Part shown: positions 23,363 through 35,701 of the stretch, piece after piece
How positions within the stretch are numbered: position 1 is the first letter of the stretch
Layout: every line of letters starts with the position of its first letter
Assembly: GCA_002261195.1 (NCBI GenBank)
Contig: MVBO01000001.1
Span: 322,051 to 386,050 of the forward strand
Direction: 5' to 3'
Source of the DNA: Bifiguratus adelaidae
Taxonomy: Eukaryota > Mucoromycota > Endogonomycetes > Endogonales
Length of the DNA: 64,000 nucleotides
Made by a program: the position numbers and the translations under genes
Notes under the pieces: model-generated
The model's database searches: none
The model's input: the letters and a program-made list of their open reading frames with translations, nothing else
What the model was told of the DNA's origin: nothing

Positions 23363-26075
23363 TTACTGAGGGACGACATGGATACCTTTACGCGCATTAC
23401 GTTCATCGAGAAAGGCAATAACGTCCTTGTCTCGGGCTTGTTCTACAATGATATCGTATACTGTTCTTTCTCCGTCTGTGATCATGGGATCAGCGCCATT
23501 GAGATAGAGAAGTTCAGCCATGGGAAAGGGTTTCTTTTGGTCGGTCAGCAGAGCCAAACTGATTGGATATAAAGGGGATGCGGGTTGTGTAGAGCTTGTG
23601 GAGAGGGAGGCTTGATCGTCGGCACCACCCCCAGAGGGGAAATAGGTCTCGGCTCGGGGCGCCGTTGAATAGGGTGGTGGAGAACCGTTGGACGCAGCCC
23701 TCGATGGGGTGGGTGGGGATGAATGATTGATAGGCTCATTAAGCTTGGCACCGGATGCGATGGCTTGCATGGCCTGGGGTATATTCTGATTACGAATGGC
23801 TTCAAACAAAGATTGGGATGGGTTGTCTTGAGCAATGATAAATAGTCGATCCACGTATTTAGCTTGAATGAACTTTTGCTTTGCCTCTCGTCCTTCGGAT
23901 GGTTGAGGCTTTGGAGGTACAGATGTACTTGTGAGCGTTGCTTCCCAAATCTGATTAGATCTTGCATTGCCGAGCTGCTGTATCATTTCTACAAGGTCTG
24001 GAAGGAAGGATGTCGTGTCAAGTGTGAGGGAGCGCACTTTGGAGATGTGTGTTCCTAGACTTCGATGGATGCCGGAGCATTCTGAACATGGATATTGATG
24101 AGACATGAGCATGGGGAACGGAAGTCGATAAAACATACCTATGCAGATGAGAACTCTTCAAAAGGGAAAGAAGACGCAAGGACAAGGTGAGCTCAAGATA
24201 ACCAAACAGTACACGTTTAGGTACTTACCCCAAATTCAAAGAGACCCATTCAGGGTCTTTCAGGCCGCAATCCGCACAATAGCAATTGGAAACGTCGCTC
24301 CTCAGGCTTTCCAACAGTTGCTCACTGCTGAGCAATGACGGCGGCTGTGGGGTAGGATTCTTTGTCGGCACTGACTTTTTGACTCCTCCGCCATTGGCCT
24401 TGGGAGCTAATTGAGTCGCATCTAAGGCTTCGCTCAGATGCGCAACCTCACGATTGGTACCACCGGACATGACAAGTCGTAACCCCTTCGAAATCGTCTT
24501 CGCCTTGGGTCGCAATGGTTTTGTGGGATAGTCATCGGTCTCATCCGGTCGTTGTGTGGTCTTTTCTCCCAGGACACTCTCTATGGCATTGCAGATCGTC
24601 CCAATCCAACTTTGCATGTCTTCGTTGGACGTTGCTTGGTATAGCCGCCGGAACTGAGGTGTAATGACTTCGAAAAGGAAGCGTCGATCTGCATTTCGAG
24701 CTTCGCGCACAGTGGCAAATCTAAGATTGATGGGTTCTCCGTGCGTTTCCAATTGTTTCTTCCAGTTGCTGTATTCGTGCAGGTAGCCACCAGCTACCAC
24801 GCACCAGTACTTGTGCCAAACTAGACTACCGACGTCAAAAGGGGCATTCGGGGTCCCTTTACTCGGTTTGGACGTGGCAAACAAGAACCCTTCTTTGCGA
24901 TGACCCATCCTGCTGATGAGCTGATGGTCTTGCTCTTGCAGGTCACGAAATCCTTGAAAGCGTTGCGAATTGGGTTGCTGAGGTGTGACAGGAGTGGCTG
25001 GTTGCTGAGGTTGATTAGGTACGGGAAAATCTTTTGTATCGACTATGAGTGCCAGATGCACTGGACTGGTGGACAAAGGAGGTAGAACAGTTGGTTTTGC
25101 TGAGGGTGATGGTGTACGTTCTGCGGATCCAGTGTTTCCACGATCTCCAGCTGACCCTTGAAAGACTGGCGACAGAGAGCTTGCTCTGTTGCCATCCTCA
25201 GCCTGCATTTCGGTCACGTTGATTGGACGGCATTCAAGAGTTTTGCGCCGTTCAGAGCGGTCCTTCTTGAGCTGATAGATCTCCTTGGTGGCTTCCAACA
25301 TTTCCTCGTGCACCTTCTCCAGGCCAGGCTTGTACTTGCCCACCGCCGCCGCCACGGTCTGAAAGAAATCATACTGTTTCTCAAAGTGATTGGTCAGGTG
25401 ATACAAGACTTCTTGCTCCTTCCGTCCACCGTGCAGATCCTGCATGTAAGTGTGATAGTCGAAGCGTACCAAATCAAAATTCTTGCGCTTGGCATTGTAT
25501 TTTTGTTCATTTTCAGCCGTCTTCTTTGCCTTGGCAGAATCGGTACGCATACCCAGATACTTGTGTAGAAAGGCATAGTAATCCTTGGATTCGTCCTCGA
25601 ATTGCTTCTTCTTGGACTCTGCAGGCTTGATGTCCGTTTCATAAAGCTGTCGAAGAGGCTCCAAAAGCATCGTCTGCATCTTTTCATTTTGCATCTTTCG
25701 CTGCGCTTGAACAATGCCTGCCACGGCGTCGAGATAATGAGTCACCAAAGGATCTGCTGCCGTAGTACCTCGTATGGCCTTTAGAAATTCATCATCCGCA
25801 GCGATGGACGCTCGCTGTGCCTCGTAGGAAGCCATAGCAGCCTTGAGTAATCTCTTGACACTAAGCTTGAAGGTTGCAGTCTTGCTCTCCAAGTTGTTGA
25901 GCGTTGCTCGAAATAGTGGACCATCTTCAGGCTCCACATTGTCTGCTGAAGGTCGTCTCACAGTCCCTGGCGATGGAGAGTTCAAGGTCGGTGACTTGTC
26001 TTGTACTCCTAATAGAGGCTGCGGCATGGCGTTGAGCATAGACGCCTGCGCCTCTGGCGAGTGCGCTCCAGACAT
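23363..26075 (-). CDS. BAR-PH-ArfGAP-ankyrin protein (ACAP/ASAP-like)
   Basis: Three exons (26075-24229, a 17-nt exon 24155-24139, 24081-23363) give 860 residues. A BAR domain occupies about residues 55-290. The PH domain follows (HRKEGFLFATSK, then WHKYWCVVAGGYLHEYSNW, ending NEDMQSWIGTICNAI). The ArfGAP zinc finger has CADCGLKDPEW, then CIECSGIHRSLG with the arginine finger; spacing is Cx2Cx16Cx2C. A degenerate ankyrin-like tail (AELLYLNGADPMITDGERT) ends it. It would inactivate Arf GTPases on curved endosomal or Golgi membranes. The 17-nt exon encodes VLICI plus two split codons and is essential for the zinc finger. It lies beside the EHD gene, another endocytic membrane remodeller. Confidence 0.92.
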
Positions 26076-26127
26076 GAGAGAGAGAGGGAATATGCCAAAT
26101 CAGCAAACGTTGCCATGATCATTATAT

Positions 26128-26147
26128 CACGTGCCAGAAGTCACGTG
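26128..26147. promoter_or_regulatory. Pair of CACGTG E-boxes upstream of the ArfGAP gene
   Basis: Two perfect CACGTG palindromes occur at 26128-26133 and 26142-26147, with starts 14 bp apart. They lie about 55-70 bp before the ATG of the BAR-PH-ArfGAP gene. In fungi such sites bind bHLH factors (Cbf1/Pho4/SREBP-like). The spacing puts them on nearly the same helical side. Function is inferred from sequence only. Confidence 0.35.
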
Positions 26148-26729
26148 GACGACTTTGAATACATCCCACTCTAGTAGACGAGGACACAGAGAGAGAGAGT
26201 GCAATAAGGGTCTTCTACTCTAGCTCTTCAAGTTTGACCTTAAGATAAGTTGGCATTGGGAGGCACATGTTTGCACGAGTACGAGAGCTTCAGTCATAGT
26301 GAGAATATTTTCTAAATGTAAACCCGACACCACACTTGGTGTGTTCTCCGCAGACTCCTCCTTTGGCGGACCCAATATGAAAAGGAAGCCGCATATGCCC
26401 CTTCAACTTGAAAGATGCCCATTGGACAGAGTTCTGTAATCGACTTATATGCTATCACAAACCGAACTTTACAAGAGAGTTGCGCGGTGAACCTTCGATA
26501 AACATGCCTTGTTTCCTTATACAGCACGAAGAGGGAGATGATAACTTAATCTGGAAAAGGAAGTATTGCAGAGAAACGCAGCAAACGCATCAGCCGAGAA
26601 AATGGACGAGAAGCGGCATCAGACATTGCAGGTATTGAATTTAAGCCTGCGGCATGAATCTAACATTATACGGTAGTGCTGACATAGTCAGACCCAATTT
26701 GTAATTTTCGGTATCAATTGGTCCATCAC
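26148..26729. other. Intergenic, no gene seen
   Basis: The stretch between the ArfGAP promoter and the decayed P450 holds only short open frames without recognisable motifs. It contains a GA-rich run (about 26185-26202) and otherwise unremarkable AT-rich sequence. Confidence 0.5.
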
Positions 26730-28314
26730 AAGCTCAATGATGAAGTGGGAAGCGATGGACTGCTTGCTACCACAGGCTCGCGCTCCGCCAATGCATGCCG
26801 GCGCAACCTCGGCGACCGAAACCAAAACTGATATGATCGCGATCCTCGGGCCTACTATGTGCCAGCGTACTCGACGGTTGCTGAGGGTTCAAAAATCGCT
26901 CAGATTTGAACTATCCCTGTAGTGTCCTTTGGAATGTGATAACCTCGGTAAATGTCATCGTCCATGAGCGAGTGCGGCAAGGGGCGAGAGGTCCAGCGGG
27001 ATGTAGTCGCATGGTCTCTCGCATGGTAGCATTGAGGTAGGGCAGGGCAGATCGTGGGCTTTCCGCAAAAGTAAGAGTCTTCCTGGTTCTGACCTGTTGC
27101 TTGAGCTCTGCGTTGAGCCTGGCTTAGCTCGGGGATGGTTAGCAAGCTCAGCTGGTCACCAATTCAGAGTGGAAGCCATGGTTACCTACGCATCAGGATT
27201 TGATGAGAACACATCCACAGTCTTTCCATAGCTGGAGCATCAACTTCCGTTTCCCCCAGTGATGGTAACAACCATCATTATCAAGACCCCATCATAGTCC
27301 AGTTCGCCGTGAGCCTCTCTTTTCAGGACATCTCGGACAAAACATTGCACATCCTCTCCGCTATCCAAATGCTTATTCAATTTGCCCATCATGACTTCGT
27401 ACCGGTCCTTTCGCTCATCCATAACGGCCTGCGCCATCTTCCTCTTTATACCTTACCCAACTTCGCGGAAGGAAGCGAAGAATGGGAGAGACGCTAGGCA
27501 AATTACCCGTCGGAGACAGTAACTTGAAACTCAAAATCGCAGTCTCCATCTCTCTCAGAATCCAAGGATCATCAGGCGAGTCAAAACATTCATTGATGAG
27601 CACTTTGATTATCACATTGTAAGTGTACAATTGCAGGAGAGGTAGCGGATTCGTGGGCTGTTGCTTGGGTTTGGCAATATTATTTAAGAGATGCTGCGTT
27701 TCCAGATCGATGTACTCTTGGTACTTTAGCTAATACCTACTACCAAGTGCTTCCTAGAATATACGTCGACGTTTCCACCATTCCAATCTAAGGGTTCATT
27801 GGGGTGTCCTTAAAGTTACGGCACATTATCGATGCCATAGGATTGTTAGTGGGCGGAGAGTTGTAGAGAGCCCCGCGTTGAGACGCAGGCTCATGACCAA
27901 TTGTAGAGTCACTGAACGCAGGGGTTAAACTACGTATCCTGGCATACCAATGTCACCTACATGACAATCATCCAATGCTGAGCATCCACATCAAATCGGA
28001 ATATGTGACCAATTTTCTGCATATGGTAATCGAAGCACTTGATAGAGTCCTTACCGAGAAGGTGCACATTACCTATAGGCATCAAGTGAGCCATCTATTG
28101 CACCGTATTTCCGCACACCTTAACTTCACCCAACACTGGGAACGTCGTGGGGTGAGCGAGGTAAAGGCTTGGCACCTTTATTAGATAGCTTCGTTATCTC
28201 CAAAGGGCAATGGCAGTCACCGAGGGTAGCAGTCGTTGCAAATGCCTCCTGAGAGCCAATGCTATCAGTTAGCGAGAGTGTGTCCAGGAACAGGTTATCC
28301 AAGCAGAGCAACAT
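26730..28314 (-). pseudogene. Decayed cytochrome P450
   Basis: Read on the minus strand, broken pieces of a fungal P450 appear in the correct order. An N-terminal block at 28314-28126 ends LPRSPHDVP. Near 28090-28020 lies a PIGNVHLLGKDSI-like piece. At 27710-27460 there is a long conserved helix region (FDSPDDPWILREMETAI, then SPTGNLPSV and ILRFLPRSW). At 27437-27260 is RKDRYEVMMGKLNKHLDSGED. Near 27030 is a K-helix with ExxR (TMRETMRLHP), then LPHSLMDDDIYRGYHIPKD. At about 26830-26790 is the haem-binding FGFGRRGCAGM with its Cys. The pieces fall in different frames with several stops, and the I-helix GGxxT region is damaged. It is a dead gene; the CYP family is not resolved. Confidence 0.8.
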
Positions 28315-29558
28315 TTTGCTGTATTACGGATATAGGTTCCTGGATGAACAATTTTCAGGGCATGGCTTTGTTAGCATCAGGCTTGTGTGTTCAATTGCAT
28401 GTATGGTAGCCACGCAAAACCCGAAATCCTGGCGAAACCTGTAGCTACTATCAACAGGTTACGCGCACTCGTCGTTGGATGAGATAAGCCTCCGCGAAGA
28501 AGTAAGAAAGATAAGCAAGATTTCGTGAGATAATATTACTTTCGCCATTCACTCTCAATTCATTGTCATGGACGACTGAAAGCACCAGCGGAAGACGCAC
28601 GTGATGAGCAATAAGAAATGGATTGTTGAGTGCAGAAAGACTCGGCACCTTAATAATACACTGTTGCAGCATACCTCCAGAGAACCCAAGCCAACTAAAA
28701 CGCCAGCAGCAGCTCCCGGCGCTTATCGGGAACGAACACCATAAGGTAACGACCATCGTATCACAAAGACAATCTCAGCTAATCTAAGCGCGGAAGGTTT
28801 TTGTCACATACGGCTAACCGCAAACGCCACCGCCACCCCCAGCCTATATAAACCCACGCTGCGCGCAAAATGGATTCCTTGTCTTTTATTTAACCTAAAA
28901 GACTGTAGCAGTTTATGTTACATATTGAGGCTGTGATGTGATTTTGCATAGTGGCATAGAGTGCTTCGTGTACTCGAAGCTGAATCTTGCATCCAGATAG
29001 CTGAGCCTTTCTCTATAACGTAAGTGTTATTGTTGCTGATCAGCATGTATGTGAAAAAGAGTGAATAAATGGTTGGGAACTATATGCCTTTGGCCTCTTT
29101 CATTCCTTGCATGTTTGTCTTTTTCATCTATGGATCGTGTACTCTCTTTGTATCTGTCTTGTCTGCGATGGAATACACGCCATTAGTCGCCTCGCATGGC
29201 ACTGACCCTTCCAACGAAAATGTGGCTTAGCTCAAAAAAGAAAAAAATAGCGGTCGACATCACCTCAACCATGATGACACGAACAAGAATTCAATGTGCA
29301 GAATTTTGTATGCTTGAAGGCAATGAATACATTACATCAAACAGTCTAGAAGGTGTGCAGTGAAAAAGATAAGAAGGGGTAAAACAGCGAAGAAAAGAAA
29401 ATGATGAGGAGGAGGATGATGATGAGAATGATTGAGGGGTGATGGAATGAATGCTTTACATGCAAAGTTGAAAGGAGAGGTGAAACAAGAAAAGCACATG
29501 CAAACCAGTAAGTATAGTAAATACAATCTCACCACCATGCAATGTTGTTGCCATTCCT
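28315..29558. other. Gene-poor stretch with an orphan TATA box
   Basis: No gene with recognisable motifs is visible. A consensus TATATAAA at 28845-28852 lies 25 nt before an ATG (28870) that opens only a seven-codon frame. Downstream to 29340 there is no coding frame. This could be the promoter of a noncoding RNA or a relic left by gene loss next to the dead P450. The part close to 29559 probably contains the DED1 3' untranslated region. Confidence 0.45.
28845..28852 (+). promoter_or_regulatory. TATA box without a visible coding gene
   Basis: TATATAAA is set in a C-rich upstream context. It is followed at the usual distance by a purine-rich ATG context, but no long frame follows. The strand is inferred from this arrangement. 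Confidence 0.35.
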
Positions 29559-31743
<2,185 letters not shown>

Positions 31744-32122
31744 AATTGTCAGAGTCAAAGGAAGGTAGGTAAAGGGTACAAAAGGGTAGTGTAAAAAGAG
31801 AAAGAGAACGAGAGAGAGAGAGAGAGAAAGTGAAAAAAAAGTGCGAGTGGCGGTGGTTTTTCGGGTGGAAAATTTTTGCGAATCCCCTAAAGCGAAGGAT
31901 GATGTATGCGTATATGCTTTGTCGGAAAGGGGTTAGGGATGTGTGTGTATTAGTTACTGTTTCGTAGGTATAGGATTGACTAAGCGATCTATTATCCTTT
32001 TGTCTATCCAATCGGCCATCTATCGTGCCTTCCGATAGGTGTCCCCGATCAAGCGGTGACATCATCTTAAATTTTTGGGGGTGAACCAATCAACGGCTTC
32101 CATAGACAATGGGGGAATCTAT
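31744..32122. promoter_or_regulatory. DED1 promoter/leader with long pyrimidine tract
   Basis: On the minus (DED1 sense) strand, positions about 31842-31794 form a CT-rich tract with a (TC)n run of roughly ten dinucleotides, about 50-100 nt upstream of the ATG. No coding gene is seen between here and the stop of the anillin-like gene at 32123. Confidence 0.45.
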
Positions 32123-34166
32123 TTACCAGAGGTATCTCACATCCACACCCTCACTTCGATCTAGCATGTCTTCTCTAACTCTACGTCTTCTAGCAGCCCA
32201 TCCAGCTTCTGCTTCTAGTCTACGTGCTACTACGCCGAGGAACACCTCTTCCCAACGCTTGGATTTCTCCTTGCCGTCGGAGAGGACGTACATCTTGCCT
32301 TCGAACTCGTCGGCTTCGTCCATGTAGACGGGGGTGGGAGAGGCTATTGCATATCTAGTGTTGAAGTGCAGGGTAAGACCAAAACGGCCAATGTCGATTC
32401 TCGCTGACTCGTCTTGAGACGGATGAGAAACGTGCAAGAGTTGAGTGAGTGGTAGAGTGGCCACAGGTTCCTTATTCTGAGAGGGTCATAAGATTTTCAT
32501 TCATTGAGCGGGCAATCCCCAAGTTTGGTGAGTTTTACTGACCTCCTTATATTCAAAATCATAAAGAAAGAGGTTGACATCATCCACCACAGCCCAAAAA
32601 CGTTTCCAGCTCTGTTGACCCATGAGTCGAATGGCCGCATCCCGTGGTATCAACAACACACTTACCGGCATGCGACTTCCACGCACATAAAGAGTGAGAA
32701 AATCTTCATGCAAGTGATCTTGGTAGCCGACGCCGTACAGACTACGGCTACTTCGGTGTGTCAAGCCATTGTCTCGTAATTGCATACCGACCATGACCAC
32801 GACTTCGGCATCAATTTTGGAATGGATGATTTTGCCATGGCTATCGACTGCAGGTTCCATGATGGTAAGTGGCACGCGTTTGACGGATTTGTCAATGTTT
32901 TCAAGAGCAGGAAACACGAATTCGCATTCGCCAAAACTGAGCTCGTTAGTACCTTGGGGCAAAGGTGGCATGCTATTAGCAGAAGCGTCATCGAGTTTAA
33001 GACTGAGTTTGGAGAGCGTGGCTGACTTCATCAACAGATTATTTGTACTACCACCAAATGGTTGTTTGGACTTTGTGGTCTTTTGTTTCGATAACTTTGC
33101 TGATTTCTGTTTTGGCGCTGCGAGGGCTTCGAGAATGCATGTAACAGGTTCATGCACATCGCTAAAACAGTTCAACATACAGTCATGCATGCTTCAACTT
33201 ACAATGTGAATGTCTCGTCAAAGGTGGCTCCAGTCATGTGTTTGCCCGATTTCATACTTGTGGCTCTTCCAGAACTGCGCAGCTCACCATTGACATTGAG
33301 CTCGATGCGAATGTCATAATCTAAATATTTGCTCAGTATCCGTCAGATAAAGGGGGAAGATTACGTACCTTTGTGTGAAGCCTTGTTGATCACCTGCAAC
33401 ACTATGTACAGGAAGATTGAGCTCATGTCTGGTCATGCACATGGGTCCCAAGCTCACCTTTGATGAAGAAGATCGCTTTCGCATCTTCAGCCAGTCGATG
33501 ACTCAAGTTTGCAGGCTCTGTCACTATCCTTGTCAAAGTTGGTCGGTGTTCACTGGGTATCCCAATGTAAATGATTCTTCCGGAATGCAAAAGCGCCATT
33601 ACTTACAGTGAGACAGGTGCGTCAATCTTGAGCTTTTTCAAATCACTGGCAAGGTCATCTTCATCGTCATCACACATAATGGTGCTTTCAGTCATGGGCG
33701 AGGAAACCAAACGAATGGATTGCTTTAATTCTTGAGTATAAACTGAAGACGTGGAAGGATGTCCCAGGTTGAACATTTTGCTGACGCTATGCACGCCGCG
33801 CATCCAGGGCATACGTGGGGTTGAAGGTGCGGTGGAGTCGGTTGGTGAGCTTTCTGCCGGTTTGTCATCTGAGAGGAAGCGCTTTCGATCCATAATATCA
33901 ATTCGGTTGTTCTTGTAAGAAGAGCGTATGGATCCAAAGATGGACCCGCTCCGGTTGTGTCGAAAGTCAGGTGTGCGGAGGCGGTCACGTAAGGACAGCT
34001 TTGGGGCATAGTTGCCTGGTGTATTTGGAGAGTACGAATCGGGCCGCTCATCGGCCTTTAGATGGGGTGGTAAGTCGTAAATGCCTTGGAAGGGCGACGC
34101 CGCACTGCTATTTGGGTATTTGAAGCCGCCCCCGTTGTTCTGAAGGCCGCTGATACGACTAAACAT
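32123..34166 (-). CDS. Anillin/rhotekin-like protein with C2-like and PH domains
   Basis: Six exons (34166-33607, 33528-33458, 33401-33369, 33320-33203, 33161-32543, 32476-32123) give 584 residues. The N-terminal third is disordered and basic/Ser-rich with an acidic break (DDDEDDLAS). The middle matches the anillin-homology C2-like fold: VLQVINKASHKDYDIRIEL, GELRSSGRA, KSGKHMTGATFDETFTFDV. The end is a PH domain: QQSWKRFWAVVDDVNLFLYD, then PLTQLLHV, then MYVLSDGKEKSKRWEEVF. Such proteins organise the cytokinetic ring or septum site through lipids and Rho. ATG 34166 is chosen because upstream in-frame sequence has no ATG; a GTG at 34238 is unlikely. Closest subfamily uncertain. Confidence 0.78.
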
Positions 34167-34783
34167 CGCTGATTCTGAAGGAAAGTCACTGGTGATTTCG
34201 AGGATATCCAAGGATGCGAGGCTTGTCGCGATGGACACAAAGAGCGAGTATCCGGCGATTACAAGAAGGATTGAACGTGCCCTGGAGGGCTACAAAGGAC
34301 GTACGCTGGCGGAAAGTAATGAAAGTAGAAGAAAGGTGTAGCAGGCTTGGAGGAATTTTAGGAGGCAAATGGAAGCTGTCTGTAACATCGCCAACAATGG
34401 GTCGGAATCCGCTGAGCAGGCGATCGGTTGAGACTAAATTATTCTAACCAAACGAAGCCTCACTTAGCAACTTGGATGGATAGCACGAGTTACCAAATCG
34501 GTACAGTTGGGTCCTGGTCCGAATGCAAATGCCACAGGATTTCGTACATTTTATGGTGATGCGTGGTGTGTCCTGAAAAATGTACACCAGCAAAGACATC
34601 ACGCCACTGAGGTAAAAGTGCTGCTTAAGCTTTGCGCGAATAAATGGCCGAAACCGACTTGTTTCTTTATTGCAAGACGCTTCAATTCCTGTCTTCAACA
34701 TCATCCGATTCACACTGCAGCAAATATTATTGCAAAATGCACCACGCTTGGAAATTGAACATAACATTCCTGAAATAGCGCTT
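34167..34783. other. Intergenic, no gene seen
   Basis: This is the upstream region of the anillin-like gene and the downstream region of the promethin-like gene. A long minus-strand open frame crosses it but overlaps the real coding frame of the next gene and has no motif. Confidence 0.5.
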
Positions 34784-35440
34784 TCATTGCTCCAGCTCGC
34801 AGGGCGTGCTTGACTGCATGCTAGGACTGCCGAAGGGCCGCTCGACGAACATTCCTTTCCTCTCCAGGCCTTTTTCCACTCCACGTTTTGCCCTTTCCAT
34901 GTCCGATTTGATCTGGTTCCGCGCCTGTTGCGTGAATTCCTTGACGTATCGACCTCCACTACGGACACCTATCGTGACTGCGTAGACCAGTGCGCTTCCA
35001 GCAACAAACAAGAATGACATTCCAACCACAAAAGTCAATACTGGTAGAAGAATGGTGGAGCCTAGAACGATGGCTCCACCTTCAATGACAGAAATGATGA
35101 TGCCGGCTCCCACCACAGATGTAACAAGCAAAATGGCCAGAAACACGCCCAAACCAAGAACTGGGAGACTTGCAACAACGCCTGCCGCGTAGGTGGCATA
35201 GCGTAGCCCTGGGACGCGGGATGAAAGGTCCTGAACCTGTTGCTTGGTGCTTTGATAGGCTTCCTGGATCATATGAGGCAGCTCTTCCGTCACTTCGTCC
35301 ACTTTACGTGCTGAACGCTCCATCATTCTACGTGCTCTTAGCGTACTGTCGCACGTATCTTCCGTAATACGCTCCATGGCGCGCTCAATTTCAACGCCTC
35401 TTGAATCGCTAGTTTGACGTTCACGTTGTCTTTCTTCCAT
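34784..35440 (-). CDS. Small membrane protein, possibly promethin/LDAF1-like (lipid-droplet assembly)
   Basis: A single exon encodes 218 residues. An amphipathic charged N-terminal helix (about residues 1-75) leads into VPGLRYATYAAGVVASLPVLG. Four closely packed hydrophobic stretches then run from about residue 85 to 165 (rich in Gly/Val/Ile). A basic amphipathic tail (KEFTQQARNQIKSDMERAKRG) ends the protein. This hydrophobic-hairpin layout resembles promethin/LDAF1 and yeast Ldo proteins, which mark seipin sites of lipid-droplet formation. The resemblance is in architecture only, so the function is a guess; the gene itself is well supported. It is divergent from RPL11, with 261 nt between starts. 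Confidence 0.72.
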   Translation of the reverse strand: MEERQRERQTSDSRGVEIERAMERITEDTCDSTLRARRMMERSARKVDEVTEELPHMIQEAYQSTKQQVQDLSSRVPGLRYATYAAGVVASLPVLGLGVFLAILLVTSVVGAGIIISVIEGGAIVLGSTILLPVLTFVVGMSFLFVAGSALVYAVTIGVRSGGRYVKEFTQQARNQIKSDMERAKRGVEKGLERKGMFVERPFGSPSMQSSTPCELEQ

Positions 35441-35570
35441 GTGAGCAATGAATACAGTACTCTCAGCTAGTGGGCTCTATATGAGCCAGTCTGACTATCG
35501 CATGATATCTATGGGCCCACTCAAAACACGAGTCTCTCGTAAGCTCCCATTGTTCCAAATTAGGTTACGT

Positions 35571-35586
35571 CACTCAATATTGAGTG
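35571..35586. promoter_or_regulatory. 16-bp perfect palindrome in the RPL11 divergent promoter
   Basis: CACTCAATATTGAGTG is its own reverse complement. It lies about 115 bp before the RPL11 ATG and 130 bp before the opposite gene. A TTACGTCA CRE-like octamer overlaps its left edge (35565-35572). Likely bound by a dimeric factor; the identity is unknown. Confidence 0.4.
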
Positions 35587-35701
35587 GCGTTGGTCAATTT
35601 CCTTTTTGAGTACTGACACTGGGCCTACAAGTCGGAAACATTCAGCAGCGCGAGTCTTCCTCTTTCGATTTGGCTTTGCCGTAGACCTTTGACTAGTCAC
35701 T

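Noticed and set aside
31794-31842. GA dinucleotide run considered as a microsatellite or transposon mark
   Set aside because: It fits a pyrimidine-rich leader on the DED1 sense strand, similar to the tract before the ABC transporter; no target duplications or terminal repeats are present.
34444-34968. Long minus-strand open frame of 174 codons
   Set aside because: It overlaps the conserved frame of the promethin-like gene out of phase, is Cys/Ser/Arg scrambled, and has no motif or good start context.
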